A stretch of DNA of 64,000 bases. Origin: JAGTQI01 sp038868115 (lineage in GTDB: Archaea > Thermoproteota > Bathyarchaeia > Bathyarchaeales > Bathycorpusculaceae). The DNA is taken from NCBI GenBank assembly GCA_038868115.1, contig JAWBXA010000004.1, positions 1 to 64,000 of the forward strand. The letters are read 5' to 3'. Under the pieces are notes generated by a model. It was not told the DNA's origin, did not search any database, and saw only the letters and a list, made by a program, of their open reading frames with translations. Below are positions 31,873 through 40,439 of this stretch, piece by piece (the stretch's first letter is position 1; every line of letters starts with the position of its first letter). A program made the translations under genes and the position numbers.

Positions 31873-32580
31873 TTGGCAATTTATCTGGCAAGCCTCTTTG
31901 GAAGTGCAAGCATAGGAGTATATTCGCTAGCCACCGAGAGGATGCTCATAATTCCAAAGTTTGTCCCCGTTAAGAAAGCTGAAAGGATTGGAAACTGGCT
32001 TAAAGTCAAGCTTGTACATACAACCATAGGCGGCTCAATACTAGTTGGCGCTTTGGCATGTGCTAACTCAAATGGTATTCTTCTGCCCCACTTTGTAAGA
32101 GAAGATGAAATTGAAGCATTAAAAGCTGCATTCGACGGAAACATAACAGTGATGGAAACTAGAAAGACGGCTTACGGAAACATGGTTCTCGCAAACGATT
32201 ACGGTGCAATTGTAGACCCAAGGCTAAAGACATCTGAAATTAGGAAAATTGCTGACACTTTGGGCGTTGAGGCTGTTCCAGGGGAGATAGCTCAACTTCC
32301 GTATGTAGGTTCTTTGGCGGTAGCAACCAACAAGGGTGTGTTAGCGCATCCTCTGCTTAAGGAAGAGGAGCGTAAGCTTTTGGAGGACGTTCTTAAAGTG
32401 CCAGTAGATGTTGGCACCGTTAATTGCGGCATACCATACGTGGGAACAGGCCTTATAGGAAACAGCCACGCTGTTGTTGCTGGTTCGTTGACAACCGGTC
32501 CAGAAATATTTATAATTGGACATGCCTTGGGTGTAGTAAAGGAAGATGGACAAAGTGAAAGTTTTCAGAGTTACGGGTAA
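31873..32580 (+). CDS. tif6: Translation initiation factor aIF6
   Basis: 235 residues from TTG at 31873. Pentein repeats visible: GSASIGVYSLATERMLIIP, GGSILVGALACANSNGILLP, AYGNMVLANDYGAIVDP, VGSLAVATNKGVLAHP and NCGIPYVGTGLIGNSHAVV. aIF6 keeps the large subunit from joining the small one prematurely. The C-terminus extends over the start of LX by 35 bases. Confidence 0.97.
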   Translation: MAIYLASLFGSASIGVYSLATERMLIIPKFVPVKKAERIGNWLKVKLVHTTIGGSILVGALACANSNGILLPHFVREDEIEALKAAFDGNITVMETRKTAYGNMVLANDYGAIVDPRLKTSEIRKIADTLGVEAVPGEIAQLPYVGSLAVATNKGVLAHPLLKEEERKLLEDVLKVPVDVGTVNCGIPYVGTGLIGNSHAVVAGSLTTGPEIFIIGHALGVVKEDGQSESFQSYG

Positions 32581-32803
32581 AATTAGAAAACCAAATCTGA
32601 AAACCTACTTCAGAAAAGAGGTCATAGCAGTCAAACCTGAACACGCCGTAGAAAAAGTCTATACGGAGTTAGGCAGCAAACACCGCGTTAAACGGTTTCA
32701 CATAAAAATAACCAGCGTTGACGAAATCTCACCGCATGAAATTGAGGATCCGTTGGTAAGGAAAATGGTTGCGGGGGAAGAGGGATTTGGCGGCAAAAGC
32801 TGA
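32546..32803 (+). CDS. rplX: Ribosomal protein LX (L18a/L20a family)
   Basis: 85 residues: VKVFRVTGKIRKPNLKTYFR, then the AVKPEHAVEKVYTELGSKHR helix and IKITSVDEISPHEIEDPLVR, diagnostic of archaeal LX. Located as usual between aIF6 and prefoldin alpha. It overlaps both neighbours (35 bases with tif6, 17 with the prefoldin gene). Confidence 0.96.
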   Translation: MDKVKVFRVTGKIRKPNLKTYFRKEVIAVKPEHAVEKVYTELGSKHRVKRFHIKITSVDEISPHEIEDPLVRKMVAGEEGFGGKS

Positions 32804-33233
32804 GGAGGAGCTTAGAAGGCTAAGCGTTGAAATGCGGATTTTAGAGCAGACAGCAGAAGCCTTGCAATCGCGAATAAGTATGATAAACGCTGTAATAACA
32901 GACTTAACTTATGCAAATATGACATTGGAAGGCTTGGAGAAACAAAAGGAAAATGCAGAGCTTCTAATCCCGATAGGAGGAAACTCCTACATAAGGGCGA
33001 GGCTTGAAACACCAGACAAGGTGACTGTTGGAATCGGTGCGGGCGTTTCTGTTGAGAAAACTTTGCAGGAGGCGAAGGAGATACTTAGGAAAAGGCTTGA
33101 TGACTTGGAGAAGAGCAGGACTTCCCTCCAGCAGCAGTTTTCACAAGTTGTTGATAGAATCAACGAGGATAGGGAACGCTTTGAAGAGTTAGCAGCCCAG
33201 TTAAGGAAGGAGACTCCCTCAAGGAATGTTTGA
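32787..33233 (+). CDS. pfdA: Prefoldin alpha subunit
   Basis: About 148 residues. Two long coiled-coil helices (LRRLSVEMRILEQTAEALQS and the C-terminal DDLEKSRTSLQQQFSQVVDR) flank two beta hairpins (LIPIGGNSYIRARL, KVTVGIGAGVSVEKTL). Prefoldin delivers unfolded proteins to the thermosome. The TTG at 32787, with GAGGG a few bases upstream, is preferred over the TTG at 32769. Confidence 0.95.
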   Translation: MAAKAEEELRRLSVEMRILEQTAEALQSRISMINAVITDLTYANMTLEGLEKQKENAELLIPIGGNSYIRARLETPDKVTVGIGAGVSVEKTLQEAKEILRKRLDDLEKSRTSLQQQFSQVVDRINEDRERFEELAAQLRKETPSRNV

Positions 33234-34131
33234 GAAGCTTAAATCTGGCTTAAGCAGTCTAGTAAACAAGATAACAACAACGGAGCTTAAACCCGAAAAT
33301 CTCCGCCCAATACTTTCAGAGTTCAAGCTAAACCTAATAGAAAACGATGTTGCGGTGCCAGTGGCAGAGCGCATATGCGAAGAAATTGAAAAACGTTTGA
33401 ACGGGGTTCAGGTCAAAAGGCTTGAGGACAAAAGGAAGGTGGTGGAGCAGCACCTCCGTGAAGTACTCTTGGGAGTTATGCGCACAAACAGCAAAATAGA
33501 CTTGTTTAGGGCTGTTGAAGAAAAAAGAAAGATTAAGGAACCCTTTGTCATAGTTTTTGTTGGGATAAACGGCACTGGGAAAACAACGACGATAGCCAAA
33601 GTTGCCAAATTCTTGAATAATAGAGGTTACACCGTTGTGCTTGCATGTAGCGACACATATAGAGCTGGCTCAATTGAGCAGCTAGAAACTCATGCTAAGC
33701 GTTTAGGCATACGAATGATAAAGCACAAGTACGGCGCAGACCCAGCAGCTGTAGCTTATGATGCAATAAGTCATGCAAAGGCGCACGGAATTCACGTCGT
33801 TTTGATAGACACTGCAGGTCGGATGCAGACAAACCGCAACTTGATGAGCGAACTTGCAAAAATTAAACGGGTTGTAAACCCTGACCTAACCATTTTAACG
33901 GTTGACTCTTTAACCGGCAATGATGCAGTAATGCAAGCAGAAGAGTTTCACAAAAGTGTTGGAATAGACGCAACAATCCTGACGAAAGTGGATGCCGACA
34001 TTAAAGGCGGTTCAGCCTTAAGCGTAGCATATGTCACACAAAAACCCATCTTGTTCGTCGGGACTGGACAAAGATATGAGGATTTAGAGGAGTTTCAGCC
34101 TGAAAAATTTGTGGACATGATACTGAAATAA
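33226..34131 (+). CDS. ftsY: Signal recognition particle receptor FtsY
   Basis: 301 residues: short N-domain helices, then the G domain with GINGTGKTTTIAKVA (G1), DTYRAGSIEQLETHAKRLG (G2), LIDTAGRMQTNRNLM (G3), TKVDADIKGGSALSVAY (G4) and VGTGQRYEDLEEF (G5). FtsY docks SRP-bound ribosomes at the membrane. There is little acidic A-domain, as usual in archaea. Last gene of the S19e-L39e-L31e-aIF6-LX-prefoldin run, overlapping pfdA by eight bases. Confidence 0.97.
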   Translation: MFEKLKSGLSSLVNKITTTELKPENLRPILSEFKLNLIENDVAVPVAERICEEIEKRLNGVQVKRLEDKRKVVEQHLREVLLGVMRTNSKIDLFRAVEEKRKIKEPFVIVFVGINGTGKTTTIAKVAKFLNNRGYTVVLACSDTYRAGSIEQLETHAKRLGIRMIKHKYGADPAAVAYDAISHAKAHGIHVVLIDTAGRMQTNRNLMSELAKIKRVVNPDLTILTVDSLTGNDAVMQAEEFHKSVGIDATILTKVDADIKGGSALSVAYVTQKPILFVGTGQRYEDLEEFQPEKFVDMILK

Positions 34132-34136
34132 TCAGC

Positions 34137-34562
34137 CTACTGCCCATACTTGTCTACCGTGAAACGCAGCCGCTTAAAAATTTCTTCAAAGCCTAACTTC
34201 TTGAACAGTTTTAGGGATGGAATGTTGTTAGAGTAGACATCAGCTTCCACGCATCCCACGCCCTTGCCTATAAACCATTCGAGCATAGCTTTTATAAGTG
34301 CCTTGCCGATGCCGCGTCTTCTGTAAGATTTTTCAACAAAACAGTCGCATATATAACCTCTTTTACCCTTATAAGCCCAAGGCTGGCTAACCCAGCCAAG
34401 GGAGTAGCCAACGATTTTTCCTTCAACTTCGGCGACAAAAACAACGGTGTTCTCGCCTTTTATGTTCTTGAGAAGCCAGCTTGGACTTTGAAACTCGCTG
34501 GGCAGTGGAGAAATCATAGAGTCCATAGAACCGCTTGAGGATTTCGCTTTGCTGGGCGACAT
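34137..34562 (-). CDS. GNAT-family N-acetyltransferase
   Basis: 141 residues. The acetyl-CoA site is FVEKSYRRRGIGKALIKAML (R/Q-x-x-G-x-G/A, about 77-96), followed by DVYSNNIPSLKLFKKLGFEE. The first 30 residues are Ser/Lys-rich and unlike normal GNAT starts, so the N-terminal strand-helix pair may be lost. It follows bpsA on the same strand, 23 bases downstream. A role in polyamine acetylation is possible but unsupported by motifs. Confidence 0.82.
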   Translation of the reverse strand: MSPSKAKSSSGSMDSMISPLPSEFQSPSWLLKNIKGENTVVFVAEVEGKIVGYSLGWVSQPWAYKGKRGYICDCFVEKSYRRRGIGKALIKAMLEWFIGKGVGCVEADVYSNNIPSLKLFKKLGFEEIFKRLRFTVDKYGQ

Positions 34563-34585
34563 AAAATCACTTCCAAAATTTTGAG

Positions 34586-35653
34586 CTATCGCGTCCCGCT
34601 GTCGACATTTAATTTCTTGAGAAGTTCACGGCGCAACTTCGGATGAGTCAAATCCTCATCGAAGTCAATAAACTTAATCCTCAATTTTTTATCCGCCTCT
34701 GTTGTTGGCAATTTTGCCGCACCAAGCACTTCAAACCTTAGTAAGGCGGATTTATACCAGTTAATTCCTAGGTTCTTGCCCACCTTAAAGCCTAAATCGT
34801 AGGCGAATCCTTCATAATCCGCGGTCCCGTAGTTCATTGGATAAACGGAAAAGCCTTGAATTATGTCTGTAATGGCGCAATTCATATTGGCAAGTAGTTT
34901 TTGAACAGACAACCACTTCTTCAGTGAAGCCTCGTAATTAGTTAAGCCAAAATACCCAACACCATTCTCTTTAAGGCAAGAAACGCCTCTCACAATGAAA
35001 GCCTTTAGGCCGGAAACTGTTTCTAGTGGCTCGGAGGAGAACACGTCGAACTTTCCTCGAAGTTCTTTCGGCAATGGTTCAGCCACATTGTATTGAACAA
35101 ACTCTATGTTAAAGCCATAATCCTTATTGACGGCTTGCAAGAAACCGCCCAGCCTTGCGTCAATGTCAAGAACTGCTACGCGAGAAGGCAAGCCGGTTAG
35201 GGCTAGTGCAACACTCAACAAGTCGTCGTCGCCTATCAGAACAATTTCTTTACCATCCAAATCTCCATAATAATGCATTAGGGCTATCCGTGAAACCACA
35301 TCTTGTTCAAGCATATAACCTTGGAAAAAATCTGGAGATGGACTTGGTCTTTTTTCAGCAATCCTCTTGAACGTTTCAAGAACTTCTTTAAACTTTGCGT
35401 CAGGAATTATCCGCTTACCAAGACATGACTGGCAAATTTTTCCTTCAAAGTCTAGGCTTCTCGGGTTGATTTTTGCTTTGCCCTTGTCGGTTATGTGGAA
35501 GCCCTTCTCATCAGCGATTATAAGCCCTTCCATATTAAGCCTTTTGAGCGCAACTATAAGATCTCTTAGCGGACTGTTAATTTTGTCCAGAAGCTCCCAG
35601 AAGGTTTTCCCTGAAACTGCAAGTTCACGGAGTATTCTAGCTTCCAACTTCTC
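34586..35653 (-). CDS. bpsA: Branched-chain polyamine synthase BpsA
   Basis: About 355 residues. N-terminal winged-helix-like region (LEARILRELAVSGKTFWELL), a CQSCLGKRI segment and a Rossmann aminopropyltransferase core with VLIGDDDLLSVALALTGLP (the catalytic acidic GDDD loop) and AVLDIDARLGGFL. BpsA adds aminopropyl groups to spermidine to make quaternary branched polyamines in thermophiles. The GTG at 35653 lies seven bases after AGGAGG, and the upstream frame to 35689 is inside speD. Overlaps the end of speD by 17 bases, an evident operon. Confidence 0.92.
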   Translation of the reverse strand, partial: EKLEARILRELAVSGKTFWELLDKINSPLRDLIVALKRLNMEGLIIADEKGFHITDKGKAKINPRSLDFEGKICQSCLGKRIIPDAKFKEVLETFKRIAEKRPSPSPDFFQGYMLEQDVVSRIALMHYYGDLDGKEIVLIGDDDLLSVALALTGLPSRVAVLDIDARLGGFLQAVNKDYGFNIEFVQYNVAEPLPKELRGKFDVFSSEPLETVSGLKAFIVRGVSCLKENGVGYFGLTNYEASLKKWLSVQKLLANMNCAITDIIQGFSVYPMNYGTADYEGFAYDLGFKVGKNLGINWYKSALLRFEVLGAAKLPTTEADKKLRIKFIDFDEDLTHPKLRRELLKKLNVDSGTR

Positions 35654-35990
35654 CACCAACATCCCTCCTAATAACACGCTTCTCAACACTTTTGGGCTTG
35701 AACTCCTCTAACAACAATTCAAAAGCCTTCAGGGCCGGACCATCATCTCCACATGTGAAGATGTCTAAGGCCACATAACCATACTCGGGCCATGTGTGAA
35801 CGCTCAAGTGCGACTCGCTTAGGAGATAAATTGCAGAAACCCCATGAGGCTCAAATTGGTGAAAACTTGAGGAGATGACATGCAAACCAGATTTAGCAAC
35901 TACCCTATCCAAAACCACCCGGAGATCTTCCACTTTTGAAATCCTTTTGGGATCCACACCCCGAAATTCGGCGATAATGTGGATGCCCAT
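35637..35990 (-). CDS. speD: S-adenosylmethionine decarboxylase proenzyme
   Basis: 117 residues from the ATG at 35990, with GGGTG six bases upstream (a GTG at 35999 overlaps it). The self-cleavage motif LSESHLSVHTWPEYGY gives the pyruvoyl Ser60, with His65 and Cys80 as processing and catalytic residues. Supplies decarboxylated SAM, the aminopropyl donor for BpsA encoded immediately downstream. The leader contains a hairpin. Confidence 0.96.
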   Translation of the reverse strand: MGIHIIAEFRGVDPKRISKVEDLRVVLDRVVAKSGLHVISSSFHQFEPHGVSAIYLLSESHLSVHTWPEYGYVALDIFTCGDDGPALKAFELLLEEFKPKSVEKRVIRRDVGGEVGS

Positions 35991-36032
35991 AGCGAACACC
36001 CAACATTATCGTCGAACTTCGGAAGCATGTCC

Positions 36033-36108
36033 TGCATAGTGTCTTAAGCCAACTATGCATATGTTTTCTATCCTCTAAATTTTCCCGAAAAATTTTCCTT
36101 TTATAAAT
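36033..36108 (-). promoter_or_regulatory. speD-bpsA promoter and leader hairpin
   Basis: TTTATAAA at 36101-36108 is a symmetric TATA box, predicting a transcription start near 36075 on the minus strand and a leader of about 85 bases. Within it TGCATAGT (36059-36052, minus sense) and ACTATGCA (36040-36033) form a perfect 8-bp stem with an 11-base loop, ending about 43 bases before the start codon. It could be a regulatory RNA element or a protein site. Confidence 0.45.
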
Positions 36109-36118
36109 TTTTTGCTGC

Positions 36119-36484
36119 CTAAAACTCAATGTTAAAGTTGTATAAACGAGCTTCATTTCGAATTTCGGACATAAACTCCCTAAACTTTTGCAAGTCCATT
36201 GGAATGAGATCCTCCTTCTTCAATAGCTCGCAAGCTCGCATGACCACTGCTTGCATTCGCCACGATATCTAATTCCTTTTTCGCGGCACAGGCCCTCCTT
36301 TTCGACAGCCACTTCTCTTTAGCCTTAAGAAAATTTGAAACGTCTTTTCATTGCCTTGCTTCATGTTACACCAAACGTCTAAAAACCATGCACTTGACTT
36401 TAATGTTTCCGCCTTGAAGAAATCGAAGAATTTGCATGGAAACGTTCGCAGTTTAAACATAATTTTAAGGTTTTGCTTTGACAC
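36119..36484 (-). pseudogene. Decayed cysteine-rich protein gene (8-bp duplication)
   Basis: Three minus-strand frames carry consecutive pieces of one protein: KFFDFFKAETLKSSAWFLDV...RLKRSGCRKGG, then CREKGIRYRGECKQWSCEL, then LKKEDLIPMDLQKFREFMSE...NFNIEF to a TAG at 36119. The first shift is one extra base near 36285. The second is a perfect tandem duplication AGCTCGCA/AGCTCGCA at 36225-36240. Undoing both restores a product of about 120 residues with a C...C...C cluster, faintly like DUF3795 proteins. Function unknown. Confidence 0.6.
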
Positions 36485-36626
36485 ATTTGTAGATTTTGCA
36501 GTGTTTTTGACCTTCTTTGCTTAAGCTTTTACTGCTTCTGCAATCCTCACACTCGCCACAGTAAAGACTACAGGGAGTACGTTGAAGTCTTACTCTTTTC
36601 AAATCGTCAACTATATGACGCTTAAC

Positions 36627-37541
36627 TTAGAACTTTTCGAGCAGTTTAAGTAGTATGGCTTTCGCTGAGTAGAGGCGATTCTCGCTTTGTTCATAGATAA
36701 CCGAGTTCGGGCTTTCTATAACGTCTGCACTTATCTCGTAGCCTCTGTGGATCGGCATGTCATGCATTATGTAGGCGTTGCTTCCTCGAAGTAACTCCTT
36801 ATTTATCTGGTATGGCATCATAAGTTTGATGCGCTTTTCCTTTTCAGCGGCGAACTTTGGATCTGTGAAAAATTCCATGTCAACCCATGTGTCGGTATAA
36901 ACGAAGTCAGCATCCTTCACTGCTTCCTTAACATCTAATGTGGTCTCGTAAAGTCCGGTTTTCTTAGCCTCCTTTAGAAGATCATCGTCTCTTGAAGGCT
37001 CATTAAAAATTGGCGTTACAGTGGTTATCTTCACTCCGGTTTTTGTGCATCCTTCAATAAGGGAGTTGCAGACGTTGTTATGAACCCCTATGTAAACAAG
37101 CTTTAAACCCTTCAGCTTGCCTTTCTTTTCCTTCATGGTCATTAAGTCTGCTATTGCTTGGCTTGGGTGGTACTTTTCATCGCAACCATTTATTACCGGC
37201 ACTCGTGAGGCTTTAGCCATTACTTGTAGGTCGGCGTTTCGCAGAAGCCTTGCCATTATGCAGTTAACGTTCCGGGACAAGTATTGCGTTTCATCATATA
37301 TGTCAGCTATTGTAAAGTTTGTTGTTCTCCAATCGATGTAAAGCGCATGACCACCAAGCTGCGTCATAGCAACCTCAAAAGAGACTCTGGTTCGTGTAGA
37401 GGTTTTCTGAAATATCATGGCCAAGGATTTGCCATCTAAAGCCCTTTGATATTTTTCTGGGTTTTGCTTCACCTCAATGGCCTTATCAATTATCTCCAAA
37501 AGTTGCTGCCCAGACAAATTTTTGAAGTTAATTAGATGCAT
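36627..37541 (-). CDS. Ornithine-carbamoyltransferase-like enzyme with altered substrate motifs
   Basis: About 304 residues from the ATG at 37541 (GGTGA upstream; begins MHLINFKNLSG like OTCases). Upstream in-frame codons to 37589 are possible. The carbamoyl-phosphate site is intact (STRTR, VSFEVAMTQLGG). Yet the usual HPCQ is HPSQ, the ornithine-binding DxWxSMG region is DTWVDME, and the HCLP loop is HDMPIHRG. It is therefore a carbamoyltransferase whose amino substrate may not be ornithine. It stands alone between the polyamine genes and dtdA. Confidence 0.8.
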   Translation of the reverse strand: MHLINFKNLSGQQLLEIIDKAIEVKQNPEKYQRALDGKSLAMIFQKTSTRTRVSFEVAMTQLGGHALYIDWRTTNFTIADIYDETQYLSRNVNCIMARLLRNADLQVMAKASRVPVINGCDEKYHPSQAIADLMTMKEKKGKLKGLKLVYIGVHNNVCNSLIEGCTKTGVKITTVTPIFNEPSRDDDLLKEAKKTGLYETTLDVKEAVKDADFVYTDTWVDMEFFTDPKFAAEKEKRIKLMMPYQINKELLRGSNAYIMHDMPIHRGYEISADVIESPNSVIYEQSENRLYSAKAILLKLLEKF

Positions 37542-37646
37542 TTTTGATTTCACCAGCTTTAAACCTAAGGCTTCAACAGTTTTAAGCATTATAAGTTTTA
37601 TGGAAACGTTTATCTCTTAACGGGACATCTTGCGGTTGAGAATAAG

Positions 37647-38453
37647 ATGATTCTAATAGCTGCATCGACAAGAGACTTGGCAAGCGTAAACATCACAAAA
37701 CAGATTCTAGGAAACTACCCGTTTAGGCTAGTCAAAGAGGGAGTTTACAACGCTGAAGTTCATGGCCGAAAAGTTGAACTTGTAATGTTAGATGAGGAGT
37801 TAGTTTATGCACAGAACATTGCAATACACCCTTCAATAGACCTTGTTATTTTTGTTTCAAGGCACAGTAGTTTAAGTGGAACCCCGACGCTGTCGGTGCA
37901 TACTCCCGGAAACCTTGGAGATGCGGACTTGGGTGGAATCCCAAGAAAAGTGTCCATTGCTCCAGCAGCTGCTATGAAAACAGCGCTGAGCACTATGGCG
38001 CAGCTTGTTGAAGAAAAACGTTTAAATTATAAAGTCTCCTACGAGTGCACCCATCATGGTCCATCATTGGATGCGCCGGCAATGTTCGCCGAATTAGGAA
38101 GCACTCCGAAAGACTGGGAAGACTCAAAGGCGGCGGAAGTTGTTGCACACGCCACAATGAGGGCAGTAGCAGATTTTGACAAGCAGACCAGCAAGACTGT
38201 ACTTGGCATCGGAGGACCACATTACAACGAAAAATTTACTAAAATGGCTTTAAAGAATGGTATAGCCTTTGGTCATATCGTGCCAAAATATGCCGCTGCC
38301 AAGATTGATGAGGTTATTTTGAGGCACTGTGTTGAAAGAACTTTGGAAAAAGTTGAGTTTGCGGTTTTAGACTGGAAGGGAATAAAGGGCGAAGACAAGC
38401 CGAATATTGTTCAGCTGCTTAATAGGATAGGGCTGAAATTCCAAAAAGTTTAA
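37647..38453 (+). CDS. dtdA: D-aminoacyl-tRNA deacylase, archaeal DTD2 type
   Basis: 268 residues: N-terminal MILIAASTRDLASVNI, IFVSRHSSLSGTPTLSVHTPGN, SYECTHHGPSLDAPAMF and GIGGPHYNEKFTKMAL, all hallmarks of DtdA. It frees tRNAs from D-amino acids. It stands just before the secE-nusG ribosomal operon. Confidence 0.96.
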   Translation: MILIAASTRDLASVNITKQILGNYPFRLVKEGVYNAEVHGRKVELVMLDEELVYAQNIAIHPSIDLVIFVSRHSSLSGTPTLSVHTPGNLGDADLGGIPRKVSIAPAAAMKTALSTMAQLVEEKRLNYKVSYECTHHGPSLDAPAMFAELGSTPKDWEDSKAAEVVAHATMRAVADFDKQTSKTVLGIGGPHYNEKFTKMALKNGIAFGHIVPKYAAAKIDEVILRHCVERTLEKVEFAVLDWKGIKGEDKPNIVQLLNRIGLKFQKV

Positions 38454-38542
38454 CAATCTGCGCTTTTACATTAACGCTTGGATAGAAAAGTTAATAGAAA
38501 TGCTTGCTTATTTGTATCAAAGCGCAATTTGCTGGTTAGCAA

Positions 38543-38710
38543 ATGGGTTTAAGGTCCTTCCTATCGCAATGTGTAAGAACATTAAAACTCGCAGTCAAGC
38601 CCGGAAGAAGCGAGCTGTGGTTATCGATAAAAATATGCTTCTTAGGCATAGGAGCCGTTGGACTAATAGGCTTTATAATTGCCATGCTGACGAGGCTAAT
38701 ACAGTTTTAA
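38543..38710 (+). CDS. secE: Protein translocase subunit SecE (Sec61-gamma)
   Basis: 55 residues from the ATG at 38543: a basic amphipathic helix (RSFLSQCVRTLKLAVKPGRS) followed by a single transmembrane helix (GAVGLIGFIIAMLTRLIQF). The position directly before nusG is the conserved one. A longer frame over the same DNA (38500-38715) in another phase is a shadow. Confidence 0.92.
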   Translation: MGLRSFLSQCVRTLKLAVKPGRSELWLSIKICFLGIGAVGLIGFIIAMLTRLIQF

Positions 38711-38716
38711 ACTAAA

Positions 38717-39205
38717 ATGGAGATGGAAACCTTGGAAAAAATACCTACAAAAATTTTCGCCATAAGAACCACAACGGGCCAAGAGAGAAATGTGGCCAAG
38801 CTCGTTGCAGCACGAATCGAGATGAACAAAATACCAGTTAAGGCCATTCTTGTTCCAGACACGTTGAAGGGTTATATTTTCATGGAGGCAGAAGGCCCCC
38901 ACTTTATTGAACAAGCCATAACTGGCATAAAGCATGTTAGATCAAGGGTTCCGGACTTCGTTAGCTTTTCTGAAATTGAAAAGTATGTTGTGAGGAAGCC
39001 TATCATAGAAGAGCTAAATGAAAACGACATAGTTGAGGTTACAGATGGCCCTTTCAAGGGGATGCGGGCTAAAATCACTCGCATCGACAGAGCAAAGGAG
39101 GAAGTGACGCTGGAGCTTCTTGAAGCTACTTTTACACTCCCAATAACTGTTCATTCAGATTATGTTAAGCTTATTGAAAAAGCGAAGACTGAAGGAGGAA
39201 CATAA
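38717..39205 (+). CDS. spt5: Transcription elongation factor Spt5/NusG
   Basis: 162 residues. NGN domain (KIFAIRTTTGQERNVAKLVA...LKGYIFMEAEG) followed by a KOW domain (EVTDGPFKGMRAKITRID). It clamps RNA polymerase together with Spt4 and couples to the ribosome. It begins six bases after the secE stop. Confidence 0.96.
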   Translation: MEMETLEKIPTKIFAIRTTTGQERNVAKLVAARIEMNKIPVKAILVPDTLKGYIFMEAEGPHFIEQAITGIKHVRSRVPDFVSFSEIEKYVVRKPIIEELNENDIVEVTDGPFKGMRAKITRIDRAKEEVTLELLEATFTLPITVHSDYVKLIEKAKTEGGT

Positions 39206-39207
39206 AC

Positions 39208-39702
39208 ATGAGCGAGAAAAAGGTTGTGGAACTGCTTGTAAGCGGAGGCCAGGCAACGGCTGGCCCGCCATTAGGTCCTGCTCTCGGCCCTCTCGGCGTT
39301 AATGTCATGGCTGTTGTGAACAAGATTAACGAGCTTACAAAGGATTATGCTGGAATGAAGGTTCCAGTAAAGGTCACAGTTGACCCTGAAACAAAAACCT
39401 TTGAAGTTAGTGTTGGAACGCCTACAGCCTCAGCCCTCATCGTCAGCGAGTTAAAAATTGAGAAAGGTTCTGGAAACTCTAAGGCGCAGAAGGTTGGAAA
39501 CTTAACAATGCAGCAGCTTATTCGCATAGCGAAGATAAAGCGTCCAGAATTGCTTTCAAAAACATTGAAGTCTGCAGCCAAAGAAATCCTCGGAACATGT
39601 GTGAGCATGGGTGTAACCGTTGAGGGGAAAGACCCGAAAGAGGTTATGCGGGAAATCGACGAAGGGATATACGACAAAATATTTGCTGAGAGTGAGGCGT
39701 AA
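39208..39702 (+). CDS. rpl11: Ribosomal protein L11
   Basis: 164 residues; VSGGQATAGPPLGPALGPLG at the N-terminus and LRSAAKEILGT-like KSAAKEILGTCVSMGVTVEG in the RNA-binding domain. Forms the GTPase-associated centre with L10 and L12, encoded downstream. It starts two bases after the spt5 stop. Confidence 0.97.
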   Translation: MSEKKVVELLVSGGQATAGPPLGPALGPLGVNVMAVVNKINELTKDYAGMKVPVKVTVDPETKTFEVSVGTPTASALIVSELKIEKGSGNSKAQKVGNLTMQQLIRIAKIKRPELLSKTLKSAAKEILGTCVSMGVTVEGKDPKEVMREIDEGIYDKIFAESEA

Positions 39703-39755
39703 AGGAACATTTTTATAATGGCTTTGTAATCCATCAATGGCACGGAGCCCTCAAA

Positions 39756-40409
39756 ATGCCAATAGAACAGAAAACACTGCTTTCAGCCTTAAAAGAGGCA
39801 AAAGAGAAAAGCGGCAAAAGAAACTTCACTCAGTCAGTTGAGCTTATCTTGAACTTACAAGACATTGACATGAAAGCCCCGGAGGGAAGGCTCCAAGAAA
39901 ACGTAGAGCTGCCTTATCCTCCAGCAGAGAAGACAAACAAGATCTGTGTAATTGCCACAGGCGAACTTGCTCTTAAGGCGAAAAGAGCTAATGCAGACCT
40001 AGTGCTGGATAAAGCTGAGCTTGAAGGATTAGCTGGAAAGAAAAAGGACCTGCGTAAACTAGCCAACGAATATGATTTCTTCATTGCAGAAGCACCTTTA
40101 ATGCCGCTGGTTGGCAAGGTTTTAGGTCCAGCCCTTGGGCCGAGAGGAAAAATGCCTGTACCGGTTCCGCCTACAGCGGACATTGAAAACTTACTAAAAA
40201 AGTACCGCAAAACTGTTGTTGTTAGAATGCGCAACCAGCCAGTAATTCAGTGCCGCATCGGAACGGAGAACATGAAAGAGGAAGAGTTAGCGGAAAACAT
40301 ACAGACGGTCTTGAGGGTTATTGAGGGGAAACTAAAGAGAGGAATGAAAAACATTAAATCAATATGCGTAAAAACAACCATGGGCGCGCCAGTGAAAATT
40401 AAGCTATAA
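39756..40409 (+). CDS. rpl1: Ribosomal protein L1
   Basis: 217 residues; ALKEAKEKSGKRNFTQSVEL, FFIAEAPLMPLVGKVLGPAL and GPRGKMPVPVPPTADIENLL identify L1, which binds 23S rRNA and, in archaea, can repress its own mRNA. The 53-base gap before it could hold such a site; none is obvious by eye. Confidence 0.97.
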   Translation: MPIEQKTLLSALKEAKEKSGKRNFTQSVELILNLQDIDMKAPEGRLQENVELPYPPAEKTNKICVIATGELALKAKRANADLVLDKAELEGLAGKKKDLRKLANEYDFFIAEAPLMPLVGKVLGPALGPRGKMPVPVPPTADIENLLKKYRKTVVVRMRNQPVIQCRIGTENMKEEELAENIQTVLRVIEGKLKRGMKNIKSICVKTTMGAPVKIKL

Positions 40410-40439
40410 GAGGGGAAGCGTCTGCCGTCTCAACAAGTT

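Noticed and set aside
38500..38715. 71-residue frame over secE
   Set aside because: The overlapping 55-residue frame has the SecE helix pattern and position; this one has no recognisable protein features.
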